Source: Prochlorococcus sp. MIT 1307 (GTDB taxonomy: Bacteria > Cyanobacteriota > Cyanobacteriia > PCC-6307 > Cyanobiaceae). From it: a stretch of DNA of 64,000 nucleotides. Where the stretch lies: contig NZ_CP139301.1 in assembly GCF_034092395.1 (NCBI RefSeq), positions 186,001 through 250,000 on the forward strand. The letters run 5' to 3'. The notes under the pieces are model-generated. The model was not told the DNA's origin and made no database searches. It was given only the letters and a program-made list of their open reading frames with translations. This document shows positions 52,492-61,831 of the stretch, piece after piece (position 1 is the first letter of the stretch; the number at the start of each line of letters is the position of its first letter). A program made the position numbers and the translations under genes.

Positions 52492-54294
52492 ATGAATAGC
52501 AAGGAACAGTCGATCAGAAATATTGCAATCATTGCCCATGTCGATCATGGAAAAACTACTTTGGTAGATGCGCTTCTCACCCAGTCAGGGATCTTCAGAG
52601 ATAATGAGGCCGTCCCGACCTGTATTTTGGACTCTAATGATTTGGAGCGTGAACGTGGGATAACTATTCTGTCTAAAAACACTGCAGTAACATATAAAGA
52701 CACACGAATAAATATTGTTGATACTCCAGGTCATGCTGATTTTGGTGGGGAAGTTGAGAGAGTTTTAGGCATGGTGGATGGGTGCTTATTAATTGTTGAT
52801 GCTAATGAAGGACCTATGCCCCAGACTAGATTTGTGCTTAAAAAAGCCTTGGAAAAAGGTTTAAGGCCAATTGTCTTTGTGAATAAGGTAGATAGGGCAA
52901 GAGTTGAACCTGAGACTGCTGTAGATAAGGTTCTTGATCTTTTTTTAGAACTCGGTGCAGATGATGATCAATGCGATTTCCCCTATTTATTTGGAAGCGG
53001 ATTAGGTGGATTTGCAACAGCAGATATGTCTGAATCTAGTGACACTATGAAGCCGCTTTTTGATTCAATCATTCGTCATGTTCCACCTCCAGTTGGTGAT
53101 GAAACTAAACCATTGCAGCTACAGATTACAACGCTTGATTACTCAGACTTTCTTGGAAGAATAGTTATCGGCAGAGTTCATAATGGAATTATTCGTAATG
53201 GCCAGAATGCTGTATTGATTAAGGAGAACGGCACTGAAAAGCGAGGAAGGATTAGTAAACTACTTGGTTTTGCAGGTTTGGAACGTATAGAAATTGATAA
53301 GGCCTTCGCAGGAGATTTGGTGGCACTAGCAGGTTTTGATGAAGTTAATATTGGGGAGACGATTGCCTGTCCCGATGAGCCCAAAGCCTTACCACTAATT
53401 AAGGTAGATGAGCCTACTCTTCAAATGACTTTTGTTGTCAATGATTCTCCTTTTGCTGGACAAGAAGGAAAGTTTGTAACTAGTAGGCAGTTGCGTCAAC
53501 GCCTAGAGAAAGAATTACTAACTAACGTTGCTTTAAGAGTTGAAGAGACAGATTCTCCTGACCGATTTGCAGTTAGCGGAAGGGGAGAACTTCACCTTGG
53601 AATTTTGATTGAAACAATGCGTAGAGAGGGTTATGAGTTTCAAGTTTCTCAACCGCAAGTGATTTTTCGTACGATTGACGAAATTCCTTGTGAGCCTGTA
53701 GAAACTCTTGTAATGGATGTTCCAGAGTCATCAGTAGGCACATGTATTGAAAAATTAGGAGTACGAAGAGGCGAGATGCAAAATATGGAGACGGGAAATG
53801 ATGGACGTACCCAATTGGAGTTTGTTGTGCCATCAAGGGGTTTGATTGGTTTTAGAGGTGAATTTATTCGTGCAACAAGAGGAGAAGGGATTATGAGTCA
53901 TTCTTTTTTCGAATATCGGCCAAAGGTCGGAGAATTTGATGCAAGAAGAAATGGTGTATTAATTTCATTTGAAGAAGGTGTAGCTACTTTCTATGCTTTA
54001 AAAAATGCTGAAGATAGAGGTCAATTTTTTATTACTCCTGGCACTAAGGTTTATAAGGGAATGATTATTGGAGAAAACAATAGGCCACAGAATCTTGAAA
54101 TTAATATATGTAAAACAAAACAATTGACGAATATGAGGTCTGCAGGAGCAGAAGAATTAGATACTCTGCAATCTCCTATGGAGATTACTTTAGAGAGGGC
54201 TCTTGAATATATAGGCCCTGGTGAGATGCTAGAAGTTACTCCTGAATCTATAAGATTGCGAAAACTGCCTGCAAAGAAGAAAATCAAAAGTTAA
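52492..54294 (+). CDS. typA: Ribosome-binding translational GTPase TypA/BipA
   Basis: 600 residues from ATG 52492 (TTG 52483 adds three). G1 AHVDHGKTTLVDALL, switch I RERGITILSKN, G3 IVDTPGHADFGGEVER, G4 FVNKVDRARV. EF-G-like domains follow and the C-terminal domain is specific to BipA (VPSRGLIGFRGEFIRATRGEGIMSHSF). It assists 50S assembly under stress. Its last base is the first of the DUF309 ATG (TAATG). Confidence 0.97.
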   Translation: MNSKEQSIRNIAIIAHVDHGKTTLVDALLTQSGIFRDNEAVPTCILDSNDLERERGITILSKNTAVTYKDTRINIVDTPGHADFGGEVERVLGMVDGCLLIVDANEGPMPQTRFVLKKALEKGLRPIVFVNKVDRARVEPETAVDKVLDLFLELGADDDQCDFPYLFGSGLGGFATADMSESSDTMKPLFDSIIRHVPPPVGDETKPLQLQITTLDYSDFLGRIVIGRVHNGIIRNGQNAVLIKENGTEKRGRISKLLGFAGLERIEIDKAFAGDLVALAGFDEVNIGETIACPDEPKALPLIKVDEPTLQMTFVVNDSPFAGQEGKFVTSRQLRQRLEKELLTNVALRVEETDSPDRFAVSGRGELHLGILIETMRREGYEFQVSQPQVIFRTIDEIPCEPVETLVMDVPESSVGTCIEKLGVRRGEMQNMETGNDGRTQLEFVVPSRGLIGFRGEFIRATRGEGIMSHSFFEYRPKVGEFDARRNGVLISFEEGVATFYALKNAEDRGQFFITPGTKVYKGMIIGENNRPQNLEINICKTKQLTNMRSAGAEELDTLQSPMEITLERALEYIGPGEMLEVTPESIRLRKLPAKKKIKS

Positions 54295-54683
54295 TGGAAA
54301 AGACTAATAGTGAATCTAATTCCTTGTCTTATGATAAAAGATTCCATAAAGCTATAGCTCTCTTTAACTCTGGAGATTGGTATTCAGCACATGATGTTTT
54401 TGAAGAGTTGTGGCATGAAGGATATGGATTAGAAAGAAATACACTTCAGGGGATTTTGCAAGTCGCAGTTGCTCAATTACATTTAGCAGGTGGGAATAGA
54501 AACGGTGCTATGATTCTTTTTGGTGAAGCATTAGGTCGTCTATCAAGACTAAGTACACCAAGCTTAGGGTTGGATTTAGATAGACTTTGTGAATCTGTTA
54601 AGCAAAGATTGAATATTCTTCATCAAGATGGTGATCCAGAGCAATTTAGTGTCCCATTCCTTTTTCAACAGACTAGAAATTAG
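54294..54683 (+). CDS. DUF309 family protein
   Basis: 129 residues. All-helical small protein with the DUF309 signature FNSGDWYSAHDVFEELWHEGYG and the second helix-turn LQGILQVAVAQLHLAGGNRNGA. The function of the family is unknown. ATG overlaps the typA stop by one base (TAATG), implying coupling. lptA follows after 26 bases. Confidence 0.88.
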   Translation: MEKTNSESNSLSYDKRFHKAIALFNSGDWYSAHDVFEELWHEGYGLERNTLQGILQVAVAQLHLAGGNRNGAMILFGEALGRLSRLSTPSLGLDLDRLCESVKQRLNILHQDGDPEQFSVPFLFQQTRN

Positions 54684-54709
54684 GTAAATTGACTTGATTA
54701 TCTTGCTAG

Positions 54710-55180
54710 GTGCGGGAGTTGGACTTTTCTTGTACTCAACTACTAATTTCTAGTAGGCGCGCTTTAGCAATATTAGTTTTGTCTATTGTTAGTCTCATTC
54801 CTACAAACGCATTAGGGCAACAGACTAATCAAGCTCTAGAGGTAAGAGAAGAGGAAGAAATTATGATTGAGTCTGATAGGCAAAGTTCAGACAGTATGGG
54901 AGCTGTTTTCAGTGCTTACGGGAATGTCAAGATCACTTATCTGAAAAGAGGAATAGTTGCTTCATCCCGTCAAGCTCAATACCTAAAAGATGAAGGAATA
55001 GTCATTCTTACTGGAGATGTCAAATTGATTCGAGAAGGAGGTGATTCTCTTTACGGTCAGCGGGTGGTTTATTTTCTAGAGGATGATCGATTGGTCGCTG
55101 ACTCTCGTACTGGTTCTCAGGTTTTGCTGAATTTGTTTTTTGACACTGCTAAAGAACATGATGGATCATCGAAATTATGA
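54710..55180 (+). CDS. lptA: LptA/OstA-like lipopolysaccharide transport protein
   Basis: 156 residues from GTG 54710. N-terminal signal sequence (AILVLSIVSLIPTNALG), then an OstA-like beta-jellyroll (YGNVKITYLKRGIVASSRQAQYL, GIVILTGDVKLIREGGDSLYG). It should bridge LPS between inner and outer membranes. The order lptA-lptB-lptF, with ATGA overlaps, supports the call. Confidence 0.88.
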   Translation: MRELDFSCTQLLISSRRALAILVLSIVSLIPTNALGQQTNQALEVREEEEIMIESDRQSSDSMGAVFSAYGNVKITYLKRGIVASSRQAQYLKDEGIVILTGDVKLIREGGDSLYGQRVVYFLEDDRLVADSRTGSQVLLNLFFDTAKEHDGSSKL

Positions 55181-55905
55181 GTCTAAATCTTAAAAAGGTT
55201 GCTTTAAAAATAGGCGGTCGGCCACTAGTTAAAGAAATCTCTTTGACCTTGGAACCTGGTGAAGTTGTAGGCCTCTTAGGACCAAATGGAGCTGGCAAGA
55301 CGACAACATTTAATCTGGTAATTGGGCTCCTTCGTCCAGATTCAGGCCAGGTTTTTCTTGATGGAAATTCCGTAAGCGATTGCTCTATTCCAAGTCGAGC
55401 TCGTTTAGGTATCGGCTATCTACCTCAAGAACCTAGTGTATTTAGACAATTGACTGTTCGTGAGAATTTAGATTTAGCTCTTTCTCAAAGTGCCTTGTCC
55501 CCTTCTCTTTGTCGCATACGCAGGGAGGAACTAATTGAGGATTTCCACCTCACTTCTTTTTTAGATAGGCTGGGATACCAGCTTTCTGGAGGCGAAAGGC
55601 GCAGGTGTGAGGTTGCGAGAGCTCTTGCTGTTGGTCGAATTGGACCCAAATACTTGTTGCTTGATGAGCCTTTCGCAGGTGTCGACCCTTTAGCTGTAAG
55701 CGAATTACAGAATTTGATACAAAAACTTCGTAAACGTGGAATGGGTATTCTTATTACTGATCACAATGTACGAGAAACACTTGCTATAACAGAACGTTCA
55801 TATATTCTTAATGATGGCAAAATTCTTTCTTCGGGTCCTTCTTCTCAGGTAGCGGCTGATCCACTTGTTAGACGATACTATCTAGGGGAGGATTTTCAAC
55901 TTTGA
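55177..55905 (+). CDS. lptB: LPS export ABC transporter ATPase LptB
   Basis: 242 residues. Walker A LLGPNGAGKTTTFNLVIG, Q-loop YLPQEPSVFRQLTV, signature LSGGERRRCEVARAL, Walker B LLLDEPFAGVDPLAV, H-loop ITDHNVRETL. The DHNVRETL stretch is typical of LptB. It powers LPS extraction with the LptF-type permease downstream. It overlaps lptA (ATGA) and lptF by 4 bases. Confidence 0.96.
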   Translation: MSLNLKKVALKIGGRPLVKEISLTLEPGEVVGLLGPNGAGKTTTFNLVIGLLRPDSGQVFLDGNSVSDCSIPSRARLGIGYLPQEPSVFRQLTVRENLDLALSQSALSPSLCRIRREELIEDFHLTSFLDRLGYQLSGGERRRCEVARALAVGRIGPKYLLLDEPFAGVDPLAVSELQNLIQKLRKRGMGILITDHNVRETLAITERSYILNDGKILSSGPSSQVAADPLVRRYYLGEDFQL

Positions 55906-57113
55906 AACGAAAAATCATATATTTCCTATCAGAACTTATTGATTTAATTCAAACAATCTGGTACAAAGTATTAATTAATTGGCGTAAGTTACCACTTCTG
56001 GATAGGTGGATACTAGCAGAATTACTTCCCCCCTTATATTTTGCTGTAGCGGCATTTACGGTTGTTTCATTATCAGTTGGGGTAATGTTTGACCTGGTTA
56101 GAAAAATTGTTGAATCAGGCCTGCCTGCTCAAATTGCAATTCAAGTTTTACTGCTAAGACTGCCAAGTTTTCTTGTCATTTCGTTCCCTATGGCAGTGTT
56201 AATGGCAACCTTGTTAGCCTATAGTCGACTTTCCGCTAATAGTGAATTAAAGGCGCTTAGAAGTATAGGTGTTTCTACAAAACGAATGATAGCGCCAGCG
56301 ATTGCATTGGCCTTGTTAATGACTGGAATAACTTTTATATTTAATGACAGTATTGTCCCACTAGCAAACCGTAATGCTGAATTTATTTTAAAGAGTTCTT
56401 TAGGAAAAGCAATTGCTACGGAAGAGGGTGAAGATATAATTTATTCAAGGAAAGGTGAAATTACAGATTTACAAACAGATCAGAAATTAAAAGGTGTTAC
56501 TCATTTGTTTTATGCCCATAATTTCACTAACAATCAAATGAATAAGGTTACTGTAGTTGACTTTTCAAGGCTAGGTTATACACAACTTTTATTAGCAGAA
56601 AGAGCATTTTGGAACGAAAATGAAGGGAAATGGGAATTCCTTGAAGGCAGAATATTGACCCTGTCACCAGATGGAGGTTCTACTACTGCAAAATTTGAGC
56701 GCTATCTTTACCCCTTAGATACAGGTCCTAAGAAAATAGCTCAACTCCCAAAAGATTCAAATGACATGACCGTAGCTGAGGCTATTAGGGCTGCAACTCT
56801 ATATTCAGAAGTTGGCAATGTTAAAGAAGCTAGAAGAATGAAAGTACGTATACAAGAAAAATTCACACTCCCTATGGCATGCGTAGTATTTGGTCTTATT
56901 GGAAGTAGCCTAGGAGCCAAGCCTAATACAAGAACAAGTCGTAGCCAAGGTTTCGGGCTTAGTGTTCTTTTGATTCTTATCTATTATGTTCTTAGCTTTA
57001 CTTTTAGTTCATTAGGAGTTAAGGGTACACTCCTTCCATTTGTAGCAGCCTGGTCTCCGGTCATTATATCTATGCTTGGAGGGGGGGTATTATTAAAACA
57101 AGCTAGTAACTAA
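55902..57113 (+). CDS. LptF/LptG family permease
   Basis: 403 residues from TTG 55902. YjgP/YjgQ family: RWILAELLPPLYFAVAAFTVVSLSVG starts the first helices, then FPMAVLMATLLAYSRLSANSELKALRSIGVS (coupling helix region). A periplasmic beta-jellyroll (about 155-285) follows, then three C-terminal helices. Cyanobacteria usually carry one such gene that probably serves as both LptF and LptG. Last gene of the lptA-lptB set. Confidence 0.92.
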   Translation: MKRKIIYFLSELIDLIQTIWYKVLINWRKLPLLDRWILAELLPPLYFAVAAFTVVSLSVGVMFDLVRKIVESGLPAQIAIQVLLLRLPSFLVISFPMAVLMATLLAYSRLSANSELKALRSIGVSTKRMIAPAIALALLMTGITFIFNDSIVPLANRNAEFILKSSLGKAIATEEGEDIIYSRKGEITDLQTDQKLKGVTHLFYAHNFTNNQMNKVTVVDFSRLGYTQLLLAERAFWNENEGKWEFLEGRILTLSPDGGSTTAKFERYLYPLDTGPKKIAQLPKDSNDMTVAEAIRAATLYSEVGNVKEARRMKVRIQEKFTLPMACVVFGLIGSSLGAKPNTRTSRSQGFGLSVLLILIYYVLSFTFSSLGVKGTLLPFVAAWSPVIISMLGGGVLLKQASN

Positions 57114-57250
57114 TTTCATTCCATTTCCTTTATTATCCCAAAGATGAATTGATTATCTACATATATTGAACTTTTTGACCTAATTTTTTCGATAACAGTT
57201 GAAGTTTTCCAATTCTAATTCAATTATGTTCCTAAATATAAAATCATAAA

Positions 57251-58861
57251 ATGTCTTTAAAATCACCTTTAAACAATAAAAGGAATTTTCAGCCATCATT
57301 GGAGATAATATCAGTCACACTGTTTATAACTATTGGCTTTCTTGCGGCATTTAACCACTCTCTTTGGCGTGATGAAATGCAGGGTTGGTTGGTTGCTTGG
57401 AAAAGTGATACATGGGTTAATTTGTGGAAAAATAACGCTCCTTCTGGGCACCCAGTTTTATGGTCTGCATTGATTTTTCTTGTCAAAGATTTTACTAAAA
57501 CCCCATTAAGTATGCAGTTAATGCATTGGTTTCTGGGAAGCCTTTCTATTATTTGCTTTTGGCGTTGGAATCCTTTACCTGGCTGGCAAAAGACTTTATT
57601 TACATTTGGCTACTTCCCTTTTTGGGAATATTATTTCGTTTGTCGCCATTATGTATTAGCGCAATTAATCACATTTTTATTTTGTAGTTCTTTTCCACTT
57701 CGTCGTAGAACTTATATACCAGCAGCTTTATGTATCGGCCTTCTTGTAAATACTCATGCTTTTTCATGGTCTATAGGTTTTGCTGCTTTAGTTACTCTCA
57801 TTACCGAATGGGTATTTAGCTCTAAACAGCGTAACCTTTACTTACGTAATCGTTTTTGGATTATAGATCTAAGTATAAGTTTAGTTATTGTTCTTTCTTT
57901 AACAGGATTTGCTAGTTTAAGTTTTTTCCAGGTCCGAGAGGCTGTTGATTCTGTTCCAACTACTCTTGATCTTCGTCATTTTTTAAGAGTCGTAGGAAGA
58001 GTTTTTGGTGGCTATATGTTGGTTATCCCTAATTCAAAAAGATTTCTTGATTTATTTATTACTTTAATTTTAACTATTGGCCTTGTTATTACTACACTGT
58101 CTTTCTTGCGCAGATCTAGAGCATCAACGATATTTTTTATTAGTGGGACTAGCTTTATGTTCGCATTTAATTATTTTTTATATCTAGGAATAGGTTCTAG
58201 ACATTATGGTTATTACTTTCTAATTTTGATAGCATCCATCTGGTTAGCACTTCATCCTGGTGAAGAGGCTGAGTTGAATTCATCTCAAATATATAAGGAC
58301 AATCAAACTTTTAATGTTCTATCGAACTTCTTTCCATTCTTACTTACTTTCAGTCTTTCTGTTCATTTTGCTGCAGGTGTTCATAGGGCACTTTATGATT
58401 TTTATGTTCCATATTCTGCAGGAGAAGCTACTGCTACTTATATCAAAGAAAAGGGTTGGGCAGATTTGCCGAAATTTGGCACCCGTGATGTAGAAATTAC
58501 CACTGTATCGGGTTATCTAAATCGAGATATTTATTATCCTGAAATAAAAGCTTTAGGAAGTTATTCCCAATGGAATAACCGTCGTTCACTTAAAAGGGAA
58601 GACACTCTTTACCATGTCAAGTCTTATTTATCTGAACATCCAAACACTCCTGAACTGCTATTAATACTTAGTAGAAAATCAGCCTTTCGTGAACTCCAAC
58701 CTGGAGATGTAATGATTCAAGAAGGTTTGCGCATAGTTGCAGATCAAAGGTTTGAGAGATCTTGGGTCTATCCAGAGCGCTATTATCTTTATTGGGTAGA
58801 AAATATTAAATCTGAAAAGCTTGATATGCAATCTTTTCCAATCCAAAATAGATCATGGTGA
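57251..58861 (+). CDS. Polytopic membrane protein, GT-C glycosyltransferase-like
   Basis: 536 residues with about ten hydrophobic helices and a short C-terminal soluble part. After the first helix comes HSLWRDEMQGWLVAW (an RDE-type acidic motif in the first periplasmic loop) and NAPSGHPVLWSALIFLV, a layout like membrane mannosyl/arabinosyl transferases of the GT-C fold. The C-terminal region (about 400-536) has YSAGEATATYIKEKGW. Preceded by a 137-base AT-rich gap, it seems an insertion between lptF and ccsA. The function is a guess from the motif. Confidence 0.7.
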   Translation: MSLKSPLNNKRNFQPSLEIISVTLFITIGFLAAFNHSLWRDEMQGWLVAWKSDTWVNLWKNNAPSGHPVLWSALIFLVKDFTKTPLSMQLMHWFLGSLSIICFWRWNPLPGWQKTLFTFGYFPFWEYYFVCRHYVLAQLITFLFCSSFPLRRRTYIPAALCIGLLVNTHAFSWSIGFAALVTLITEWVFSSKQRNLYLRNRFWIIDLSISLVIVLSLTGFASLSFFQVREAVDSVPTTLDLRHFLRVVGRVFGGYMLVIPNSKRFLDLFITLILTIGLVITTLSFLRRSRASTIFFISGTSFMFAFNYFLYLGIGSRHYGYYFLILIASIWLALHPGEEAELNSSQIYKDNQTFNVLSNFFPFLLTFSLSVHFAAGVHRALYDFYVPYSAGEATATYIKEKGWADLPKFGTRDVEITTVSGYLNRDIYYPEIKALGSYSQWNNRRSLKREDTLYHVKSYLSEHPNTPELLLILSRKSAFRELQPGDVMIQEGLRIVADQRFERSWVYPERYYLYWVENIKSEKLDMQSFPIQNRSW

Positions 58862-58919
58862 GTTATCAATCTCCTCCATTTAATTGAAAAATTTTGAGTC
58901 TTCTACAACGCTATCTAGT

Positions 58920-59852
58920 ATGCAGGCCTTTTTAAGTGATCCGGTTTTGTTTTTAGGACTGGTATCTTTCTTTTTACTTTTAATTACTCTACCTTTCTCT
59001 TTTTGGGCTACAGGTGGAAATAATTCCTCAAGTATCGCAACGATGTTTGTTGCAGTATCAAATTTTACATTGACTGCTCTTTTGATTCTTAGGTGGTGGG
59101 ATGCAGGTCATTTCCCTATTAGCAATTTGTACGAGTCCCTCTGTTTTTTAGCTTGGGCTCTTACTCTTGTTCAACTTTTACTAGAACGCTCTGTTTCTTC
59201 GCCATTTATTTCAGCTGCTGTAACTCCTATGGCTTTAGGTTGCATTGCATTTGCTAGCTTTGCCTTGCCTGAAGGTCTGCAGGAGGCTTCTCCTTTAGTT
59301 CCTGCTCTTAGATCTAGTTGGCTTGTAATGCATGTGAGTGTAATCATGTGCAGTTATGCCGCGTTAATTGTTGGCTCTTTGTTGTCAGTTATTGTGCTTT
59401 TTACAGATAGAAATCAGGATTTAGTGATACGGAGTAGCTCTATAGGGTCTGGTGCTTTTCGTACTCCAAAAGAACAAGATATATCCTTAGATAATTCTGG
59501 TATCTTAAATCTAAGTAGTGTTGAATTTACTAGAATTGAACGAATAGATAGTTTGAGTTATCGCTCAATTACAGTTGGATTTTTGTTATTAACTTTAGGG
59601 TTAATTAGTGGAGCTGTTTGGGCTAATGAAGCATGGGGAAGTTGGTGGAGTTGGGATCCTAAGGAGACTTGGGCTCTTATATGCTGGTTAATTTATGCTG
59701 CTTATTTACATACTCGATTAAGCCGAGGTTGGCAGGGAAGAAGGTCCGCAATTGTTTCTTCTGTAGGTTTAATTATTATATCTGTCTGCTATATAGGTGT
59801 TAACTTGCTAGGGGTTGGACTACATAGTTATGGCTGGTTCTTTAGTTCATAA
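58920..59852 (+). CDS. ccsA: Cytochrome c biogenesis protein CcsA (ResC)
   Basis: 310 residues from ATG 58920 (TTG 58884 adds twelve). Heme-handling membrane protein of system II cytochrome c maturation; needed for cytochrome c6 and f. About eight helices, with the WWD heme motif [18 protein letters not shown], an N-terminal [13 protein letters not shown] and conserved His in MHVSVIM and GVGLHSYGW. Ccs1/ResB is not adjacent. Confidence 0.96.
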   Translation: MQAFLSDPVLFLGLVSFFLLLITLPFSFWATGGNNSSSIATMFVAVSNFTLTALLILRWWDAGHFPISNLYESLCFLAWALTLVQLLLERSVSSPFISAAVTPMALGCIAFASFALPEGLQEASPLVPALRSSWLVMHVSVIMCSYAALIVGSLLSVIVLFTDRNQDLVIRSSSIGSGAFRTPKEQDISLDNSGILNLSSVEFTRIERIDSLSYRSITVGFLLLTLGLISGAVWANEAWGSWWSWDPKETWALICWLIYAAYLHTRLSRGWQGRRSAIVSSVGLIIISVCYIGVNLLGVGLHSYGWFFSS

Positions 59853-59910
59853 AAGAAAAACTTTCCTATTTTTAATTTCTATTCGATGTTTTATTTACTG
59901 AGCAATTTTT

Positions 59911-60582
59911 CTAACCAGGTCTTTTACTGTTTCGGATCCCTTGGATGGCTTCTGCATAACTTGGTTGATTAAAAACCCCAGACCCACTAACTATTGCGTT
60001 TGCACCAGCCTCAATTACTTTCCAAGCATTGCTTGCTTTTATCCCACCATCAACCTCAATCCATGGATCAAGACCTCTTTCATCACAGATTCGACGCAGG
60101 TCAGAAATCTTTTGCACCTGACTTTCAATAAAACTTTGGCCTCCGAAACCAGGGTTGACACTCATAATCAATACGAGATCACAAAGTTCTAAGCAATATT
60201 CCAAGGTGTCTAGTGGAGTACTTGGGTTTAGAACTGCACCAGCCTTTTTACCTAGATCCTTTATCTGTGCAAGGTTTCTATGTAGATGAGGGCATGCTTC
60301 TGCTTGAACATAAATATGGTCAGCGCCTGCTTTAGCAAAATCGGCTACATATTTTTCAGGTTCAACGATCATTAGATGAACATCTAGTGGTTTAGTTGTT
60401 ACAGGCCTCAGTGCCTCGACAATTAATGGCCCAATAGTGATGTTTGGTACAAATCGTCCATCCATAACGTCAACATGAATCCAGTCAGCACCTGCTTTGT
60501 CAACAGCACTAACGTCTTCGCCTAGCCGAGCGAAGTCAGCTGACAGTATTGAAGGGGCAACAACAAGTGGCTTTGTGCTCAT
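59911..60582 (-). CDS. rpe: Ribulose-phosphate 3-epimerase
   Basis: 223 residues. Interconverts ribulose-5-phosphate and xylulose-5-phosphate in the Calvin cycle and pentose phosphate pathway. TIM barrel with [60 protein letters not shown]-type strand, and [12 protein letters not shown] plus [11 protein letters not shown] phosphate-binding ends. ATG at 60582. Divergent from glpX, another Calvin-cycle gene. Confidence 0.97.
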   Translation of the reverse strand: MSTKPLVVAPSILSADFARLGEDVSAVDKAGADWIHVDVMDGRFVPNITIGPLIVEALRPVTTKPLDVHLMIVEPEKYVADFAKAGADHIYVQAEACPHLHRNLAQIKDLGKKAGAVLNPSTPLDTLEYCLELCDLVLIMSVNPGFGGQSFIESQVQKISDLRRICDERGLDPWIEVDGGIKASNAWKVIEAGANAIVSGSGVFNQPSYAEAIQGIRNSKRPG

Positions 60583-60667
60583 AGATCTTTAACTTTGACT
60601 CGAGATTCTATTGATTCATGGGCTTATTGCTTTTGTGAGTTACTTGCACTGATACAGTTGTCGGCGC

Positions 60668-60769
60668 CTAGGAGCTGAGAAACACTGCGGCCCAACATGC
60701 TTTTACTTGAGTAGCGAAATCACTTTCCTCTTCAGTTAAGTCAAGCCCTTCAGGTTTCTTATTAATCAT
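60668..60769 (-). CDS. Candidate 33-residue acidic peptide between rpe and glpX
   Basis: Minus-strand ORF from ATG 60769 to TAG 60670-60668: [34 protein letters not shown] strong Shine-Dalgarno-like AGAGGA lies 4 bases before this ATG. An in-frame ATG at 60781 overlaps it and would add MRGK. It lies upstream of rpe on the same strand. Coding potential is suggested by the RBS and by clean amphipathic content; nothing else supports it. Confidence 0.35.
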   Translation of the reverse strand: MINKKPEGLDLTEEESDFATQVKACWAAVFLSS

Positions 60770-60790
60770 TTTTCCTCTCATAGCTATCAA

Positions 60791-61795
60791 GTGGATCGCA
60801 CTCTTATTCAAGAAATTCTCGAAGTTGTTGAGCAAGCAGCCATTGCTTCTGCTGAGCTAACTGGTTTAGGAAAGAAAGATGAAGCAGATGCAGCTGCTGT
60901 AGAAGCTATGCGCAATCGCATGGGCAAGATACAGATGCAAGGCAGGATTGTTATTGGAGAGGGAGAAAGAGATGAAGCCCCGATGCTTTACATCGGTGAA
61001 GAAGTCGGAAGTGGAAATGGTCCGGGTGTCGACTTTGCGGTAGACCCATGTGAAGGGACAAATCTATGCGCTAATAGTCAGAGGGGGTCAATGGCAGTTT
61101 TAGCAGCCTCTGACCGGGGTGGTCTATTCAACGCACCTGACTTTTATATGAAAAAACTTGCTGCACCACCTGCAGCAAAAGGAAAGGTAGATATAAGAAA
61201 AACTGCAACTGAAAACATTAAAATTCTTAGTCAATGTCTTGGTTTAGCTGTTAATGAGCTAACTATTGTTGTTATGGATAGAGCCCGTCATAAGGATTTG
61301 ATTTCAGAGATTCGCTCTACAGGAGCAAGAGTTCAACCTATTTCTGATGGTGATGTTCAAGCAGCTATAGCGTGTGGTTTTGCCGGTACTGGGACTCACT
61401 GTTTGATGGGTATTGGTGCCGCGCCTGAAGGTGTCATTTCTGCAGCTGCTATGCGCGCTTTAGGTGGTCATTTCCAAGGTCAATTGGTTTATGACCCTGC
61501 GATTGCACAGACTAGTGAATGGGCTGATTACACGAAGGAAGGAAATATTGCTCGTTTGAATGAGATGGGCATTACTAATATTGACAAGGTTTATCAAGCT
61601 GAGGAATTGGCTTCAGGTGAAAATGTTGTATTCGCAGGAAGTGGAATAACAGATGGTCTCCTGTTCCACGGAGTTAAGTTTGAAAGTGATTGCACACGAA
61701 CAAGCAGCCTTGTTATCAGCACACTTGACAATACAGCTCGATTCACAAATACCATTCATATCAAGGAAGGTGCTAAAAGTATTGCCTTGAGCTGA
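60791..61795 (+). CDS. glpX: Fructose-1,6-/sedoheptulose-1,7-bisphosphatase class II
   Basis: 334 residues from GTG 60791. Dual-function Calvin-cycle phosphatase of cyanobacteria. Motifs are [20 protein letters not shown] (metal-binding Asp/Glu), [21 protein letters not shown] and [22 protein letters not shown] full-length match to the GlpX family, with no class I FBPase nearby. hemA follows after 36 bases. Confidence 0.97.
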   Translation: MDRTLIQEILEVVEQAAIASAELTGLGKKDEADAAAVEAMRNRMGKIQMQGRIVIGEGERDEAPMLYIGEEVGSGNGPGVDFAVDPCEGTNLCANSQRGSMAVLAASDRGGLFNAPDFYMKKLAAPPAAKGKVDIRKTATENIKILSQCLGLAVNELTIVVMDRARHKDLISEIRSTGARVQPISDGDVQAAIACGFAGTGTHCLMGIGAAPEGVISAAAMRALGGHFQGQLVYDPAIAQTSEWADYTKEGNIARLNEMGITNIDKVYQAEELASGENVVFAGSGITDGLLFHGVKFESDCTRTSSLVISTLDNTARFTNTIHIKEGAKSIALS

Positions 61796-61831
61796 ACTTA
61801 GTCCGACCTAACATACTGTGGGGGTTTATTT

